DNA from: a candidate division FCPU426 bacterium
GTDB lineage: Bacteria; Oederibacteriota; Muellerivitia; Muellerivitales; Muellerivitaceae
Direction of reading: 5' to 3'
Assembly: GCA_030041545.1 (NCBI GenBank)
Contig: JASHNQ010000084.1
Span: 1 to 37,171, forward strand
Length of the DNA: 37,171 nucleotides
Shown here: piece after piece, positions 17,944 to 26,193 of the stretch
Position numbering within the stretch: the first letter of the stretch is position 1
Layout of the letters: every line of letters begins with the position of its first letter
The notes under the pieces: generated by a model
What the model saw: only the letters and a program-made list of their open reading frames with translations
Told to the model about the DNA's origin: nothing
The model's database searches: none
Made by a program: the position numbers and the translations under genes

Positions 17944-19224
17944 CTACCGCTTGTTTTCTTTAGCTTTCTTTATTTGGGGGATGGGCGTCGCCTGGCAGCT
18001 GCTGCAGGTATAGATCGTCGCCGTGACTCCGGAGGAGGAGGGTGTCCAACCCAGGTATTCACAGGAGGACGCGTTGCCGGCCGGGAGCCCAAAATTCTTC
18101 CTGCTGTCTTCAAGCGCTTCCCAGTTGGCCACGGTGGTCAATTCGCCCCAGGCCTCCGAAAGGGACCCGTTAGGTTCGCAGCCAAGGACCGCGCATTGGT
18201 TGGTGCCGGGAGCAACGGTTAACGGGCCGCCGTTGCTGTTGAACAGGGTGGAAAGATCGATCGCGTAGGTCACTCCACCGCCGCCGTTGTACAGGTCCAT
18301 GGGCAGGTAAGTGTCGTAATAATTGCCTTGGGAAACAGGCCCGCCGTTGTTGACGGACTGGTACCAGCTGTCCGGGCCCCAAATCATGGCGGCCAGGAAA
18401 GTGATTTGTCCCGAGACGGTCGCCGCGCTCTGGCTCACGTTGTTCGCCGTGAAGAGCAGCAGCTTGTCGCCGATGACGTTGGAGGAATCCAATAGGAAAG
18501 TGACCCCCGTGCTGGTCGGCAGGGCGAGGAAGGCATCCCCGCTCTCGGTCTCGCCGGACGCTCCTGCGACATTCCCTGATTTGTTCTGCCAGGAAAAAAG
18601 GGCCGTATAGGCCGGCACGGTGGAACCCGAAATGTACTGGAGGATGCTCTCGGCGCTGTAAGAAACCCCCCCGCTCCCGCTGCTGGATCCGGTATAGTTG
18701 GAAACGAAATTCCCGGTTTCACCCGAGAGGGTGGTAACGCTGTTGCCCGCGGCCCCGCTGGGGTCCCAGGCCATATTGGTGAGGTAAAGGGTCGTGCCCG
18801 CGTTCAACTGCACCAGGGGGACGAAACTCTGCTGGGCGTTTCCATTGGTGATGAAACCGGTGAAGCCCACGGATCCGGGAGACAGGCCATAAAGCGGCGT
18901 GGCCGCCGAAGTGGGCGTCGAGGTGTTGGTAGCCGTGGGGGTGGGGCTCAAGGTATTGGTGGGTGTGCTGCTGGGCGTTGGGGGGGTCAAGGTACCTGTG
19001 GGCGTAAGGGTGGGAGTGAAAGTGATAGTCGGGGTGAAGGTTATTGTCGCGGTGGAGGTGGGAGTGCCGGTAATCGTGGAAGTATGGGTCGGCGTCGGGG
19101 TTTTGGTGAAGGTGGGGGTCGACGCAGGGGCCGTGGGGATGGTCTGCGCGGGGCAACCCAAACCCAAAACAACTAAACCCGATAAAAGAACCGCCGTTGC
19201 CGCGTATTGAATTTTTTTCCGCAT
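17944..19224 (-). CDS. Lipoprotein with Thr/Pro-rich linker, related to its downstream neighbour
   Basis: A 426-residue predicted lipoprotein with a signal ending LGLGC (lipidation Cys about residue 24, a slightly atypical lipobox). A linker of about 95 residues built from TPT/TNT/TST units follows, then one globular domain (about 120-410). That domain matches the duplicated domain of the gene at 14327: [36 protein letters not shown] and AIDLSTLF have counterparts there. The Cys-rich end ([13 protein letters not shown]) may form disulfides. GGGGAGG before ATG 19224 decides the start. Same orientation as the larger lipoprotein, separated by about 200 bases and a strong hairpin. Probably surface-exposed; function unknown. 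Confidence 0.8.
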   Translation of the reverse strand: MRKKIQYAATAVLLSGLVVLGLGCPAQTIPTAPASTPTFTKTPTPTHTSTITGTPTSTATITFTPTITFTPTLTPTGTLTPPTPSSTPTNTLSPTPTATNTSTPTSAATPLYGLSPGSVGFTGFITNGNAQQSFVPLVQLNAGTTLYLTNMAWDPSGAAGNSVTTLSGETGNFVSNYTGSSSGSGGVSYSAESILQYISGSTVPAYTALFSWQNKSGNVAGASGETESGDAFLALPTSTGVTFLLDSSNVIGDKLLLFTANNVSQSAATVSGQITFLAAMIWGPDSWYQSVNNGGPVSQGNYYDTYLPMDLYNGGGGVTYAIDLSTLFNSNGGPLTVAPGTNQCAVLGCEPNGSLSEAWGELTTVANWEALEDSRKNFGLPAGNASSCEYLGWTPSSSGVTATIYTCSSCQATPIPQIKKAKENKR

Positions 19225-19256
19225 CCTAACCCTCCCCGAAACCAAGAATGGAACCC

Positions 19257-19400
19257 CACGGGCAGAGCCCGTGATTCCTTTATGGCCCGCCTACGCCAAG
19301 GCTTCGGCGGGCATCCTTTCACTACACTTGGCGAAATCCACCGTAGCCTTTCCGCGTTCCACGCAGGCGTAGCCCGTGGTACCAGGGCGAAGGCGGATGG
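19257..19400. repeat. Palindromic intergenic repeats upstream of the lipoprotein gene
   Basis: Two hairpins, CACGGGC-AGA-GCCCGTG (19257-19273) and GCCCGCC/GGCGGGC (19285-19312, with an inner GCC/GGC pairing), are followed by GC-rich inverted fragments up to about 19400. Palindromes of the GCCGAAGCC..GGCGGGC type are widespread in uncultured bacterial genomes. They may also serve as the transcription stop for the porin gene ending at 19457. Confidence 0.55.
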
Positions 19401-19456
19401 AAAACCAAAACAAGCCCCAAAAATCCGTTCTTCAAACCCTGAACTCATGCTCCCCT

Positions 19457-21163
19457 CTAAAAAGTAAGCGCGGCCCGGGTTACTAAAATTTGTTCGGCTG
19501 TTCCCGTACCGTAGTTCGTTCCCCCTTTAGCGTTGACGGTCGAGGCGTAGAGGAGGGCGTTTCCACCGGAGCAATCCGTTTCTTCGCCGTCGCACATAAA
19601 CTTGAAGTTTTCGTTGAGCCACCAGTTAAAGCCTACGCCATAGGCGATCGCCTGCCCCCATCCGTAAGCCAAGGGTTTGGCGGGGGCATAAGCGAAGCCG
19701 GTGGTGAAGGACTTGACGTCCATGATGTTCATGTCCACGCGGGCCACCAGCTCCAAGGCGCCCCATTGGCCCTTGGAGGGATTGAAAGGATGGTCCACTT
19801 CAGCCCCTTCGAACCCCGCCTTGCCGCCGAAAACCCATTGCGCCTCCGTCAGCCATCCGCTGTTGTCCAATGCAACGGGCACGCCGTTGGGCACGCCCTG
19901 GCTGTTGGTGCCGGAGCAAACGGTTTGAATGGAATCAACATGTTCCCCCAGTACCCCAAAGGGCCCGTTGTAATAATAGCCCTGTTCATCCACGTGGTAA
20001 TAAGGGCCATCAGGCACCACGTTGCTGCCATAACTTACCCAGGAATTTCCACCGATCGAACTTTCCATTTTCGCCCACGGCTCCGTGTCCTCCTGGGTTT
20101 CGTTGTCCACCGAGGCCCCCCCCCCGAAACCTAAACCCTGCAACCATGCGTCGTCGGATTTTTCCCAAGGCGTGAGGAAAACACGCCCTGTCAGGTCCTT
20201 GAAGTCGCCTGTGGGTTTTCCCGGTCCCGTGGCCGAGGATTCGTTGTCCTGGGCGCCGTTGTCCACTTCCAACTCATACTCGCCCAAGTGCTCCACCTTG
20301 CCTTCCGCCATGGCGCCGATGGTCTTGTTGATCGTTAGGTTCGCGATCATGGAGGCTTCCACGAAGGGCAGGTCCGCCGAGGGCTGGTCGCCTTCCAGGC
20401 TTAAGGGATTGGTCATTTTGCCGGTCATGAGGGTAAAGGCCTTGTCGAACTTCGCGTAGGCGTAAGCGTGGTAGACGCCGATGCTGACTTCGGTGGATTT
20501 ATCGCTTTCGATGCCGATGGCCGCGCCCACAAACTTGTCGAAGGTGGCGCGGAAATCCAAGTGGGCCTTGCGGGGAACAAAACCGTTGACGTTGTTGGCG
20601 AGGTTACCATTGACGTAACTGTATTGGGTAACCCCATTGCTTACCTTGGCGGTCTCGTTGTTTATGTCCAAATCAGTCCAGTCATAACCCCCTAGCCGGA
20701 ATTCGGTGTCCCCCGCCTTGTTGGTGAAGCTTAAATAGCGGGATTCGGAATACATGATTTCGTCCCCCGATTCCCAGGGAATGGCCCCATTTTGCACGCC
20801 GCCACCGGTGCCCGTGGGGGCGGTATAGGAACCCACCGGCCCCACCTGGTCCATGGGGTTGGGAGTAGCCTCCGGGCTGGCCGCGGCGGCGGACTTTTGG
20901 GCCGCCACTTCATCCTCCAAGGCCTTTAAGCGGGTTTCCAAATCCTCGATTTTCTTCGATGGGTCCTGGGCCCCGGAGAGGGCGGAAGCCGCCGGGGTCG
21001 CTGAAGCCGTGGATGTTTCCGGGGAGGAATTGGAAGGTGCCGCCATGGCGGCCGGGGTTTCCTGCGGAGTTGCGGTTTGGTCCTGGGCTAGTGCCAGGGT
21101 AATGCTCCCAAAGCTTATCAAAGCAACGGCGAACGGCAGACCAACGGTTTTCCGTAAGCGCAC
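19457..21163 (-). CDS. OprO/OprP-type phosphate-selective porin (putative)
   Basis: A 568-residue outer-membrane beta-barrel protein. It has a signal peptide (LPFAVALISFGSITLALA), an Ala/Pro/Ser/Thr-rich spacer and a short coiled coil (KKIEDLETRLKALEDEVAAQ, about 69-88), an arrangement used by trimeric porins to contact peptidoglycan. The rest alternates barrel strands and ends in ILVTRAALTF, with the C-terminal Phe recognised by the BAM machinery. The FRATFDKFVGAAIGIE, PFVEASMIANL and GVGFNWWLNENFKFM segments resemble the OprO/OprP family, which passes phosphate or pyrophosphate. A candidate PHO box lies about 280-305 bases upstream. Phosphate selectivity is inferred from family resemblance and from the nearby pst operon. 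Confidence 0.78.
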   Translation of the reverse strand: MRLRKTVGLPFAVALISFGSITLALAQDQTATPQETPAAMAAPSNSSPETSTASATPAASALSGAQDPSKKIEDLETRLKALEDEVAAQKSAAAASPEATPNPMDQVGPVGSYTAPTGTGGGVQNGAIPWESGDEIMYSESRYLSFTNKAGDTEFRLGGYDWTDLDINNETAKVSNGVTQYSYVNGNLANNVNGFVPRKAHLDFRATFDKFVGAAIGIESDKSTEVSIGVYHAYAYAKFDKAFTLMTGKMTNPLSLEGDQPSADLPFVEASMIANLTINKTIGAMAEGKVEHLGEYELEVDNGAQDNESSATGPGKPTGDFKDLTGRVFLTPWEKSDDAWLQGLGFGGGASVDNETQEDTEPWAKMESSIGGNSWVSYGSNVVPDGPYYHVDEQGYYYNGPFGVLGEHVDSIQTVCSGTNSQGVPNGVPVALDNSGWLTEAQWVFGGKAGFEGAEVDHPFNPSKGQWGALELVARVDMNIMDVKSFTTGFAYAPAKPLAYGWGQAIAYGVGFNWWLNENFKFMCDGEETDCSGGNALLYASTVNAKGGTNYGTGTAEQILVTRAALTF

Positions 21164-21600
21164 GGTTCTCCCCTGTCTTAGCCGGGCAAATCACCCTTAT
21201 TCAGTCTTTCCACCCAAGGGGTGGAGAAGAAGCATGCAACCGCCCAGGCGCATTCTTCCTAAACCTTTAACCCTTTTCCAAGTAAAGGGCTCATCCAAGG
21301 CTGACGGTTCATTTGCCGCCTAAAATAAATTTTCCTAAAGCGAAGTTAAACGCGGGCTTCACGAATCGGTTTTAGGCATAGAGGTCGTGTCTAAGACTAT
21401 TCGAGAAGTTGGCGGATTATTCCGTTGGAATGTTTCGCGGAAAGACAGTTATTGTTAACTTTTAGTTAAAGGAAAAACCAAAATTGAAAACAACCTTTTT
21501 GAATTTTTCTGCGGAATTGAAGAAGAATTTTTAAAATTTATTTAGGATTTTCGTAACCATTTTTCGGTTGCGGTAGAAAGAAAGCGAACTCTGCGAAAAA
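21164..21600. other. Upstream region of the OprP-type porin
   Basis: Roughly 440 bases with no gene, noticeably more A+T-rich than its neighbours, especially 21460-21560. It holds the candidate PHO box described separately. It would give the porin a long leader unless another promoter lies closer to the start. Confidence 0.4.
21442..21470 (-). promoter_or_regulatory. Candidate PHO box upstream of the OprP-type porin
   Basis: Read on the minus strand: TTTAACT-AAAA-GTTAACA-ATAA-CTGTCTT, three 7-base units spaced by 4 bases. The 7-4-7 architecture is that of PhoB/PhoP boxes, and GTTAACA is shared exactly with the site upstream of pstS. The regulator itself is not in the window. Confidence 0.45.
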
Positions 21601-21632
21601 TGACGGCCACGTTAACTCGGTTAACATGGCCG
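21596..21632 (-). terminator. Rho-independent terminator of the chemosensory operon
   Basis: A 13-base stem (21604-21616 with 21620-21632, loop TCG). The single imperfect pair is a G-U wobble on the minus strand but a C-A mismatch on the plus strand, indicating minus-strand use. TCATTTTTCG follows. It lies 18 bases after the receptor stop codon. Confidence 0.8.
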
Positions 21633-21649
21633 CTTTTTCAAATCGAAAT

Positions 21650-23218
21650 TCACTTCATGTGAACGATCTTCCCGCCGTCAGTGCCGGTTTTCTCCGACAA
21701 GCGCAGGTCCTTGTGCGACGGTTTTTCGGAAGACGGCGGCGCGGGCGCGGAAGCCGCCAGTTTTGCCACGGCCGCTTTCACGGGTGAGCGCATCGCGGAT
21801 TTGACCGGTCCTTTTACCAGGTCGGCCAACTGCCGGGCGTTGGTTTGCAGGCTTTCGGCTTTCTGGGAAAGGGCGACGCTGGCGGCGGCGGCTTTTTCGG
21901 CCATGCCGCCGCAGTGGAAGGTTTCCCGCTCGGAATGGGCGATGGTTCCGTGAATTTCCTGCAAGCCGCGAAGTTGCGCGTCCGATCCCATTTCCATGAC
22001 AGCCAAAAGCCCCTCCACCTTGCCGGACTTGTCCATGGCCTGGGATACGGCCTTGGCCGCATCCTCGCTCATCCGCAGGCCTTCCGCGGCCTGCCGGGTG
22101 TTTTCCGTAACCAGTTTGGAGGTCTCCCGCGCCACCTGGGCGCAGCGCTGGGAAAGGTTACGGATTTCCTCCACCACGAGGACGAATTCCTTTCCCTGTT
22201 CCCCGGCCCTGACCGCCTCCACGCCCGCGTTCAAGGCCAGGATGTTGGTTTGGAAGGCGATCTCCTCGATGGTCTTGACCACCTGGAAAACCTTCTCGGC
22301 GCCTTGGCCCATGGCCTTGACCTGTTCCACCACCCTTAGGGCCGCTTCCCCGCTGGAGGAAAGGGCGGACTCGGCCTCTTCCATCAGGTTTTTAGCCCGC
22401 ACGGCCTCCTGGCATTTCTGCTGGGCCATGGACACCATTTGTTCCGAGGCGGCCCCGGTTTTTTGCAGCCGGCCCGCCATCTCCCCCAAGCCTCCATTCA
22501 ACTGGGATGCGGCGCCGGATACCTGTTCGGCCAGGCCGGCCATTTCCCTCACGTCGCCTTCCCACCCCAGGGCCGAGGCCCCCACGGGGCGCAGGGCCCA
22601 GCCCGCCGTCCAAAACCCCGCAGTCAGGCCCAGTAAAAGAAGGGCCGCCACAACGGCGGTCATGAAGTTTGAACTGGCGGTAAAGCCTTTTTCGGCGTCA
22701 TCCACGGCTTCCTCGCCCGCCTTTTCGTTCATGTCCTCCAATTTCCGGATATTGTCCAGGATGGGGTCGATGGAGGGGTAAAGCACGCTGGTCGCTTGGA
22801 TTTCCAGGTCCCTCGCGTCCTTATTCGCGAAATCGTTTTTGAGGTTTTCCATGAGGTGCTTGTTGTTGTCCAAAAGGGCCCCCACGATGGTGGCCTGGAA
22901 CTTCTCGTCCTTGGTCTTGTCCATGGCCTGGTAATCCTTCCAATGGTCGTCGGCGGACCTTTCGGCGTCGTCAATGGCCTTGGCGCCGTCCTCCCAGGCC
23001 CAGGGCGCGCCGTCGCGCACCTTTTCCACCGCGCCGATGACAACCTCGCCGTAGGCGTCGGATATTTTCTTAAGGTGGTAGACCGCCAGGCCGCTGTCGT
23101 AAACCTTGGCTTGGTTGTCGAAGATGGACCGGGATGACTGGAGGCAGAGGATGCCGATGCCTAAGGCCGCCGCTCCCATGAAGATCACGCTTAGGAAAAG
23201 CCGGTTTTGAAGTTTCAT
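21650..23218 (-). CDS. Methyl-accepting chemotaxis-type receptor (divergent)
   Basis: A 522-residue chemoreceptor. TM1 (about 8-26) and TM2 (about 185-207) bracket a helical periplasmic four-helix-bundle sensor (about 30-180). The cytoplasmic part is helical, with the signalling hairpin at about 318-358: [14 protein letters not shown] is canonical and would bind CheA and CheW. The second arm differs from consensus, having [19 protein letters not shown] where most receptors have GxGFAVVA(D/E)EVR. No C-terminal CheR-docking pentapeptide is present, and the tail is rich in Ala/Pro/Lys. It is the last gene of a cheA-cheW-receptor operon, with GGAG six bases before the ATG. The ligand is unknown. 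The tip changes may reflect co-adaptation to the unusual CheA. Confidence 0.9.
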   Translation of the reverse strand: MKLQNRLFLSVIFMGAAALGIGILCLQSSRSIFDNQAKVYDSGLAVYHLKKISDAYGEVVIGAVEKVRDGAPWAWEDGAKAIDDAERSADDHWKDYQAMDKTKDEKFQATIVGALLDNNKHLMENLKNDFANKDARDLEIQATSVLYPSIDPILDNIRKLEDMNEKAGEEAVDDAEKGFTASSNFMTAVVAALLLLGLTAGFWTAGWALRPVGASALGWEGDVREMAGLAEQVSGAASQLNGGLGEMAGRLQKTGAASEQMVSMAQQKCQEAVRAKNLMEEAESALSSSGEAALRVVEQVKAMGQGAEKVFQVVKTIEEIAFQTNILALNAGVEAVRAGEQGKEFVLVVEEIRNLSQRCAQVARETSKLVTENTRQAAEGLRMSEDAAKAVSQAMDKSGKVEGLLAVMEMGSDAQLRGLQEIHGTIAHSERETFHCGGMAEKAAAASVALSQKAESLQTNARQLADLVKGPVKSAMRSPVKAAVAKLAASAPAPPSSEKPSHKDLRLSEKTGTDGGKIVHMK

Positions 23219-23236
23219 TTTCCACTCCTTTAAAGT

Positions 23237-23301
23237 CTGTCGACGGTCGACAGGTTAAAAATTAGGGTTTAAAGCCTTGCTGCCGACGGTCGACTGTCGG
23301 C
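23237..23301. repeat. GTCGAC-centred palindromic repeat pair overlapping the cheW 3' end
   Basis: CTGTCGACGGTCGACAG (23237-23253, nearly self-complementary) and GCCGACGGTCGACTGTCGGC (23282-23301) are close relatives. The second lies inside the cheW-like frame and encodes part of its tail (SRQSTVGS). The first lies just after the stop codon. Confidence 0.6.
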
Positions 23302-23815
23302 TGTAAACTGGTTTAAGTTGCTTGTCCTCCAACGTCCATTCCTTCCCCCCAGGAAAACCGGCTTTTAAAATTTCCAAAAGGTTCAATAGGTAGGCGGGTT
23401 CACCCTGGTAATCAAAAGCCGCCTGGAGATAGGAGGCCGGGATTTCCGCGAAGGAAGGCGGAATCGACTTGAGGTTTCCCGCGGGGACATTCACCAGTTC
23501 CAGGACCGAATCCACCCAGAAAGCCACCAGGTGGTTCCGGTCGCTGCCCTGCCCGGAGCCCTGCCGAAGGGCCGGCGCCTCCACCGTCACGAAGCAGTTC
23601 ACTCCCTCCGGCACCGCCGGTGGAAACCCGAAGGTCGGCCCGAGGTCCCAAACTCGGGCGGTCTTTCCACGGATTTTCAGGTAGTCGCCGACCTCGCCTT
23701 CCACCGAAAGCGGACGCCAATCCGTTCCCGCGAGGATTTCACGGACATCCAGGGCGTTCAGGGCGCAAACCAGGCCCTTGACGCGGAACACGACGCCGTT
23801 CAAATCTTTTTCCAT
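23255..23815 (-). CDS. CheW-like coupling protein with in-frame repeat insertion
   Basis: A 186-residue CheW-fold protein that would link the receptor tip to the CheA-like kinase. Recognisable CheW features are FRVKGLVCALNALDVREIL near the N-terminus, a central RGKTARVWDLG strand and VAFWVDSVLELVNVP (about 97-111). Residues 80-93 (APALRQGSGQGSDR) are an insertion between strands. They are encoded by the same dispersed repeat found in the deacetylase gene. The C-terminal SRQSTVGS tail is encoded by a second repeat. ATG 23815 is five bases after the cheA-like stop, and its AAAGGA site overlaps that stop, indicating translational coupling. Whether the insertion affects function is unknown. Confidence 0.85.
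   Translation of the reverse strand: MEKDLNGVVFRVKGLVCALNALDVREILAGTDWRPLSVEGEVGDYLKIRGKTARVWDLGPTFGFPPAVPEGVNCFVTVEAPALRQGSGQGSDRNHLVAFWVDSVLELVNVPAGNLKSIPPSFAEIPASYLQAAFDYQGEPAYLLNLLEILKAGFPGGKEWTLEDKQLKPVYSRQSTVGSKALNPNF
23545..23582. repeat. Dispersed palindromic repeat inside the cheW-like gene
   Basis: CCTGCCCGGAGCCCTGCCGA followed by AGGGCCGGCGCC, a close match to 1552-1592 in the deacetylase gene. It is translated in the same frame, giving APALRQGSGQGSD. Confidence 0.65.
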
Positions 23816-23820
23816 GGGTT

Positions 23821-25824
23821 TTAATCCTTTGATTCGGCGAATTCGCGGGTATCCAGCACCCATACCACCTTGCCGTCGGGCAGGAGCGCCTCAGCCCTGA
23901 CACCGCGCTTTTCGGGGCCGCCCCCTGTTTTTTTGCGGACCAGCACCTGCTGCTTCCCGTGCACCTCATCCACCTGCAATCGGAACTGGTCCGAACCCGC
24001 CTCCACGTGCACGGAAAACTTGGGCGCGTCGTCACCCTTGCCATCCCCTAACCAACGGCCCAAATCGATCAGGGGAGCGGCGGCTTCCTCGACCGGGACT
24101 TCCCTTTCGGCTCCGGCGGGCGCCGGGTGGGTTATCTTCCGTACCTGGGAAAGGGGCAGGAGGTAGCGTTTGCCGGCCGCCTCCACGACCCATCCCTCGA
24201 TGAGGGCCTGGGTGCGGGGAACCTTGAGCGTAAACTTGCAACCCTGGCCGGCTTTGCTCTGGACCCGGATGGAGCCGTAGAGATTTTCCACCTGGGCTTC
24301 CACTTGGTCCAGTCCCAGCCCGCGGCCGTCCCCCAAACCCGGCAGTGTGGTGACTCCCGGCTTGAAAACCATTTCCATGACGCGGGCCTGGGTGGCCCTG
24401 CCATCGCCCAGGAACCCCAATTCCCTTCCTTTTTTCCGGAGCTGTTCCAGGTCCAGGCCGCGGCCGTCGTCCTCCACTTCCAGCACCACCGAACCGCCCT
24501 GTTGGAAAACCTTGACCTTTAGCTTCCCTTCTTGGGGTTTCCCATCCCGAACTCTTTCCTCCGGCAATTCGATGCCATGGTCTACCGCGTTTTGGAGGAG
24601 CTGGGAAAGGGGGCCGGCCAATTGGGGCAGCAGCGACTTGTCCACCTGGATATCCGGGCTTTCCACGGCCAGGGAAACCGCCTTGCCGGAACGCCGGGAA
24701 AACTGGGCCAAGTCCCAGGCGATGCGGTCGAAGAGCGGCTTCAAGGACACCATGCGGAGGGAAAGCAGTTGGTCCCGGACTTGGCGGGCGAGCTTGGCCA
24801 TATGGGCCGCGTCGGCCGCGCTTTTCCCCTTCAGGTTGAGGGACAGGGCCTCTTCCAGGAAGGAGGATTGGGAAAACAGGAGTTCTGCCAGGAGTTCCAA
24901 CAGGCTTTCGATTTGTTCGTCCCGGACGCCCAAAAGATCCTCCACTCCCAGGGGCGGAGGCGTAAGGGGGCCCTCCCAGGACGGCGCCGCCGCGGGGCGG
25001 GCGGGGCTTTCCAAAACCGCGGCGCCGCCGGCCGGAGCGGAAGGCCGTTGGAAGCGGAGTTCCTCGAGAACCGGCGCGGCGTCCCATAATTCCACGTAGT
25101 CCTTGGGCAAGCCCCTTGCGATGCGGTCCACCTGGGAGCGGCAGGACCCGATGGCCTTTAAAAGGACGTCCCATTGGGACGCCGAAGGGGCCGACTTGCC
25201 GGCCAACAGCGGCTCCAAAACCGCTTCCCCGGCCTGGCAGAGCTGGCGCATCTGCAGGAACCCCAGGAAGCCCCACTGGCCCGTCAAGACGCGGAAGATC
25301 TGGTAGAGTTGTTGGAGGTCGGCCTTTTGCCCGGAGCTTAAAAGCTGGAGGTCGGATTGGATGCCCGAAAGAAAAGCGGGGGCTTCATGCAGGAACAGCT
25401 GGAAAAGACCCTGGTCCTCCGGCCGGACGTAGAGGTGTTCCTTGGGGCCGGCGTTTTCCTCCCTGGCGGACCTCGGCGCATGGGCAAAGGGCGGCGCATC
25501 TGTTTCCTTTTCGATCTCCCCTTTTTGCTCCTTTTCCAACAGGCGGTGGACTTGCCTCAAGGCCCTCAGGATCTGCTCCATGGCCTTGGGGGCGGGGAGC
25601 CCGGCGTTCAGTTCCCTCACCCAATCCCGGGCCAACCGGAGAAAAGTGCCGCTCCACTCCCCGCAAACCGCACGGGCGCGGGAAGCCCAAGTCTCGAAAA
25701 GGCGGGCCAATTGCAGGGCTTGCTCCGGGTCCCGGATGTTGGCCGCCAACGCCCTTTGGCTTAATCCGTCCAGGTCATTGGAAAGTTGTTCGTAACTTTG
25801 GGCTTGGAGGGTTTCCAGCGGCAT
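23821..25824 (-). CDS. CheA-like histidine kinase lacking the Hpt phospho-histidine
   Basis: A 667-residue CheA-like protein, first gene of a cheA-cheW-receptor operon. An unassigned helical region (1-110) is followed by an Hpt-like helical domain (about 138-240), a linker, a dimerisation helix pair (about 300-360), an HATPase_c domain (about 370-535) and a CheW-like regulatory domain (about 536-660). ATP-binding boxes look intact: N box LLQNAVDHGIE (409-419), G1 DDGRGL (452-457), F box VFKPGVTT (486-493) and G2 GDGRGLGL (498-505). The Hpt motif that should read roughly FRxxHTxKGxxGFLGF instead reads FRVLTGQWGFLGF (177-189), about three residues shorter and without His. No HTxKG occurs elsewhere in the protein. 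It may phosphorylate another protein's Hpt, a different residue, or act only as a scaffold. The GGAGA site lies ten bases before the ATG. Confidence 0.88.
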   Translation of the reverse strand: MPLETLQAQSYEQLSNDLDGLSQRALAANIRDPEQALQLARLFETWASRARAVCGEWSGTFLRLARDWVRELNAGLPAPKAMEQILRALRQVHRLLEKEQKGEIEKETDAPPFAHAPRSAREENAGPKEHLYVRPEDQGLFQLFLHEAPAFLSGIQSDLQLLSSGQKADLQQLYQIFRVLTGQWGFLGFLQMRQLCQAGEAVLEPLLAGKSAPSASQWDVLLKAIGSCRSQVDRIARGLPKDYVELWDAAPVLEELRFQRPSAPAGGAAVLESPARPAAAPSWEGPLTPPPLGVEDLLGVRDEQIESLLELLAELLFSQSSFLEEALSLNLKGKSAADAAHMAKLARQVRDQLLSLRMVSLKPLFDRIAWDLAQFSRRSGKAVSLAVESPDIQVDKSLLPQLAGPLSQLLQNAVDHGIELPEERVRDGKPQEGKLKVKVFQQGGSVVLEVEDDGRGLDLEQLRKKGRELGFLGDGRATQARVMEMVFKPGVTTLPGLGDGRGLGLDQVEAQVENLYGSIRVQSKAGQGCKFTLKVPRTQALIEGWVVEAAGKRYLLPLSQVRKITHPAPAGAEREVPVEEAAAPLIDLGRWLGDGKGDDAPKFSVHVEAGSDQFRLQVDEVHGKQQVLVRKKTGGGPEKRGVRAEALLPDGKVVWVLDTREFAESKD

Positions 25825-25869
25825 TTTTATCCGTTCTCCATTGAAGGCGTCAGGGAATCGTTATGAATC

Positions 25870-25940
25870 GGAGTGTTGTTTTTCCGGACAAAGAAGGTGT
25901 CATTGAAAAATCCAATCGCAGATGGGTTTTTCAACACTCC
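25870..25940. repeat. Nested inverted repeat upstream of the chemosensory operon
   Basis: Outer arms GGAGTGTTG (25870-25878) and CAACACTCC (25932-25940) enclose inner arms TTGAAAAATCC (25903-25913) and GGGTTTTTCAA (25924-25934). It lies 46-116 bases before the cheA-like start and could be a structured leader or a regulatory dyad. Confidence 0.5.
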
Positions 25941-26110
25941 CAGGTTGTTGGATAAAATTACCGCCGGACTTTGACGAAGTGTTTTCTTGGATGAAACAAA
26001 AATGTTAATTGATCGGAACGTTGGCGAAAGGAGGGCGACAAAAAAGTTCGGGGGGAAAAATTTGTGGGATTGCTGTCCGAAAAATCGACTTCCCTCTATT
26101 GGGAAAAATT
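25941..26110. other. Remaining gap between the cheA-like gene and phoU
   Basis: This part of a 369-base gene-free stretch is A+T-rich, and I see no gene in it. The outer parts of the stretch hold the nested inverted repeat and the pst terminator. Confidence 0.35.
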
Positions 26111-26112
26111 AA

Positions 26113-26143
26113 ATAAAAAAGCCCGGCGGTTTGGCCGGGCTTT
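26113..26143 (-). terminator. Rho-independent terminator of the pst-phoU operon
   Basis: AAAGCCCGGC (26118-26127) pairs perfectly with GCCGGGCTTT (26134-26143) around a GGTTTG loop. On the minus strand TTTTTTATTTAATTTTTCC follows. It lies about 50 bases after the phoU stop. Confidence 0.92.
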
Positions 26144-26193
26144 CCGCAACTTAGAATTCAGAACTTGGAACTCAAAACTCACAGGCGCGGTGG

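Noticed and set aside
24032-25276. A 414-codon open frame on the minus strand inside the cheA-like gene
   Set aside because: Gly/Pro/Arg-rich out-of-frame shadow of the cheA-like gene, a common effect in GC-rich DNA.
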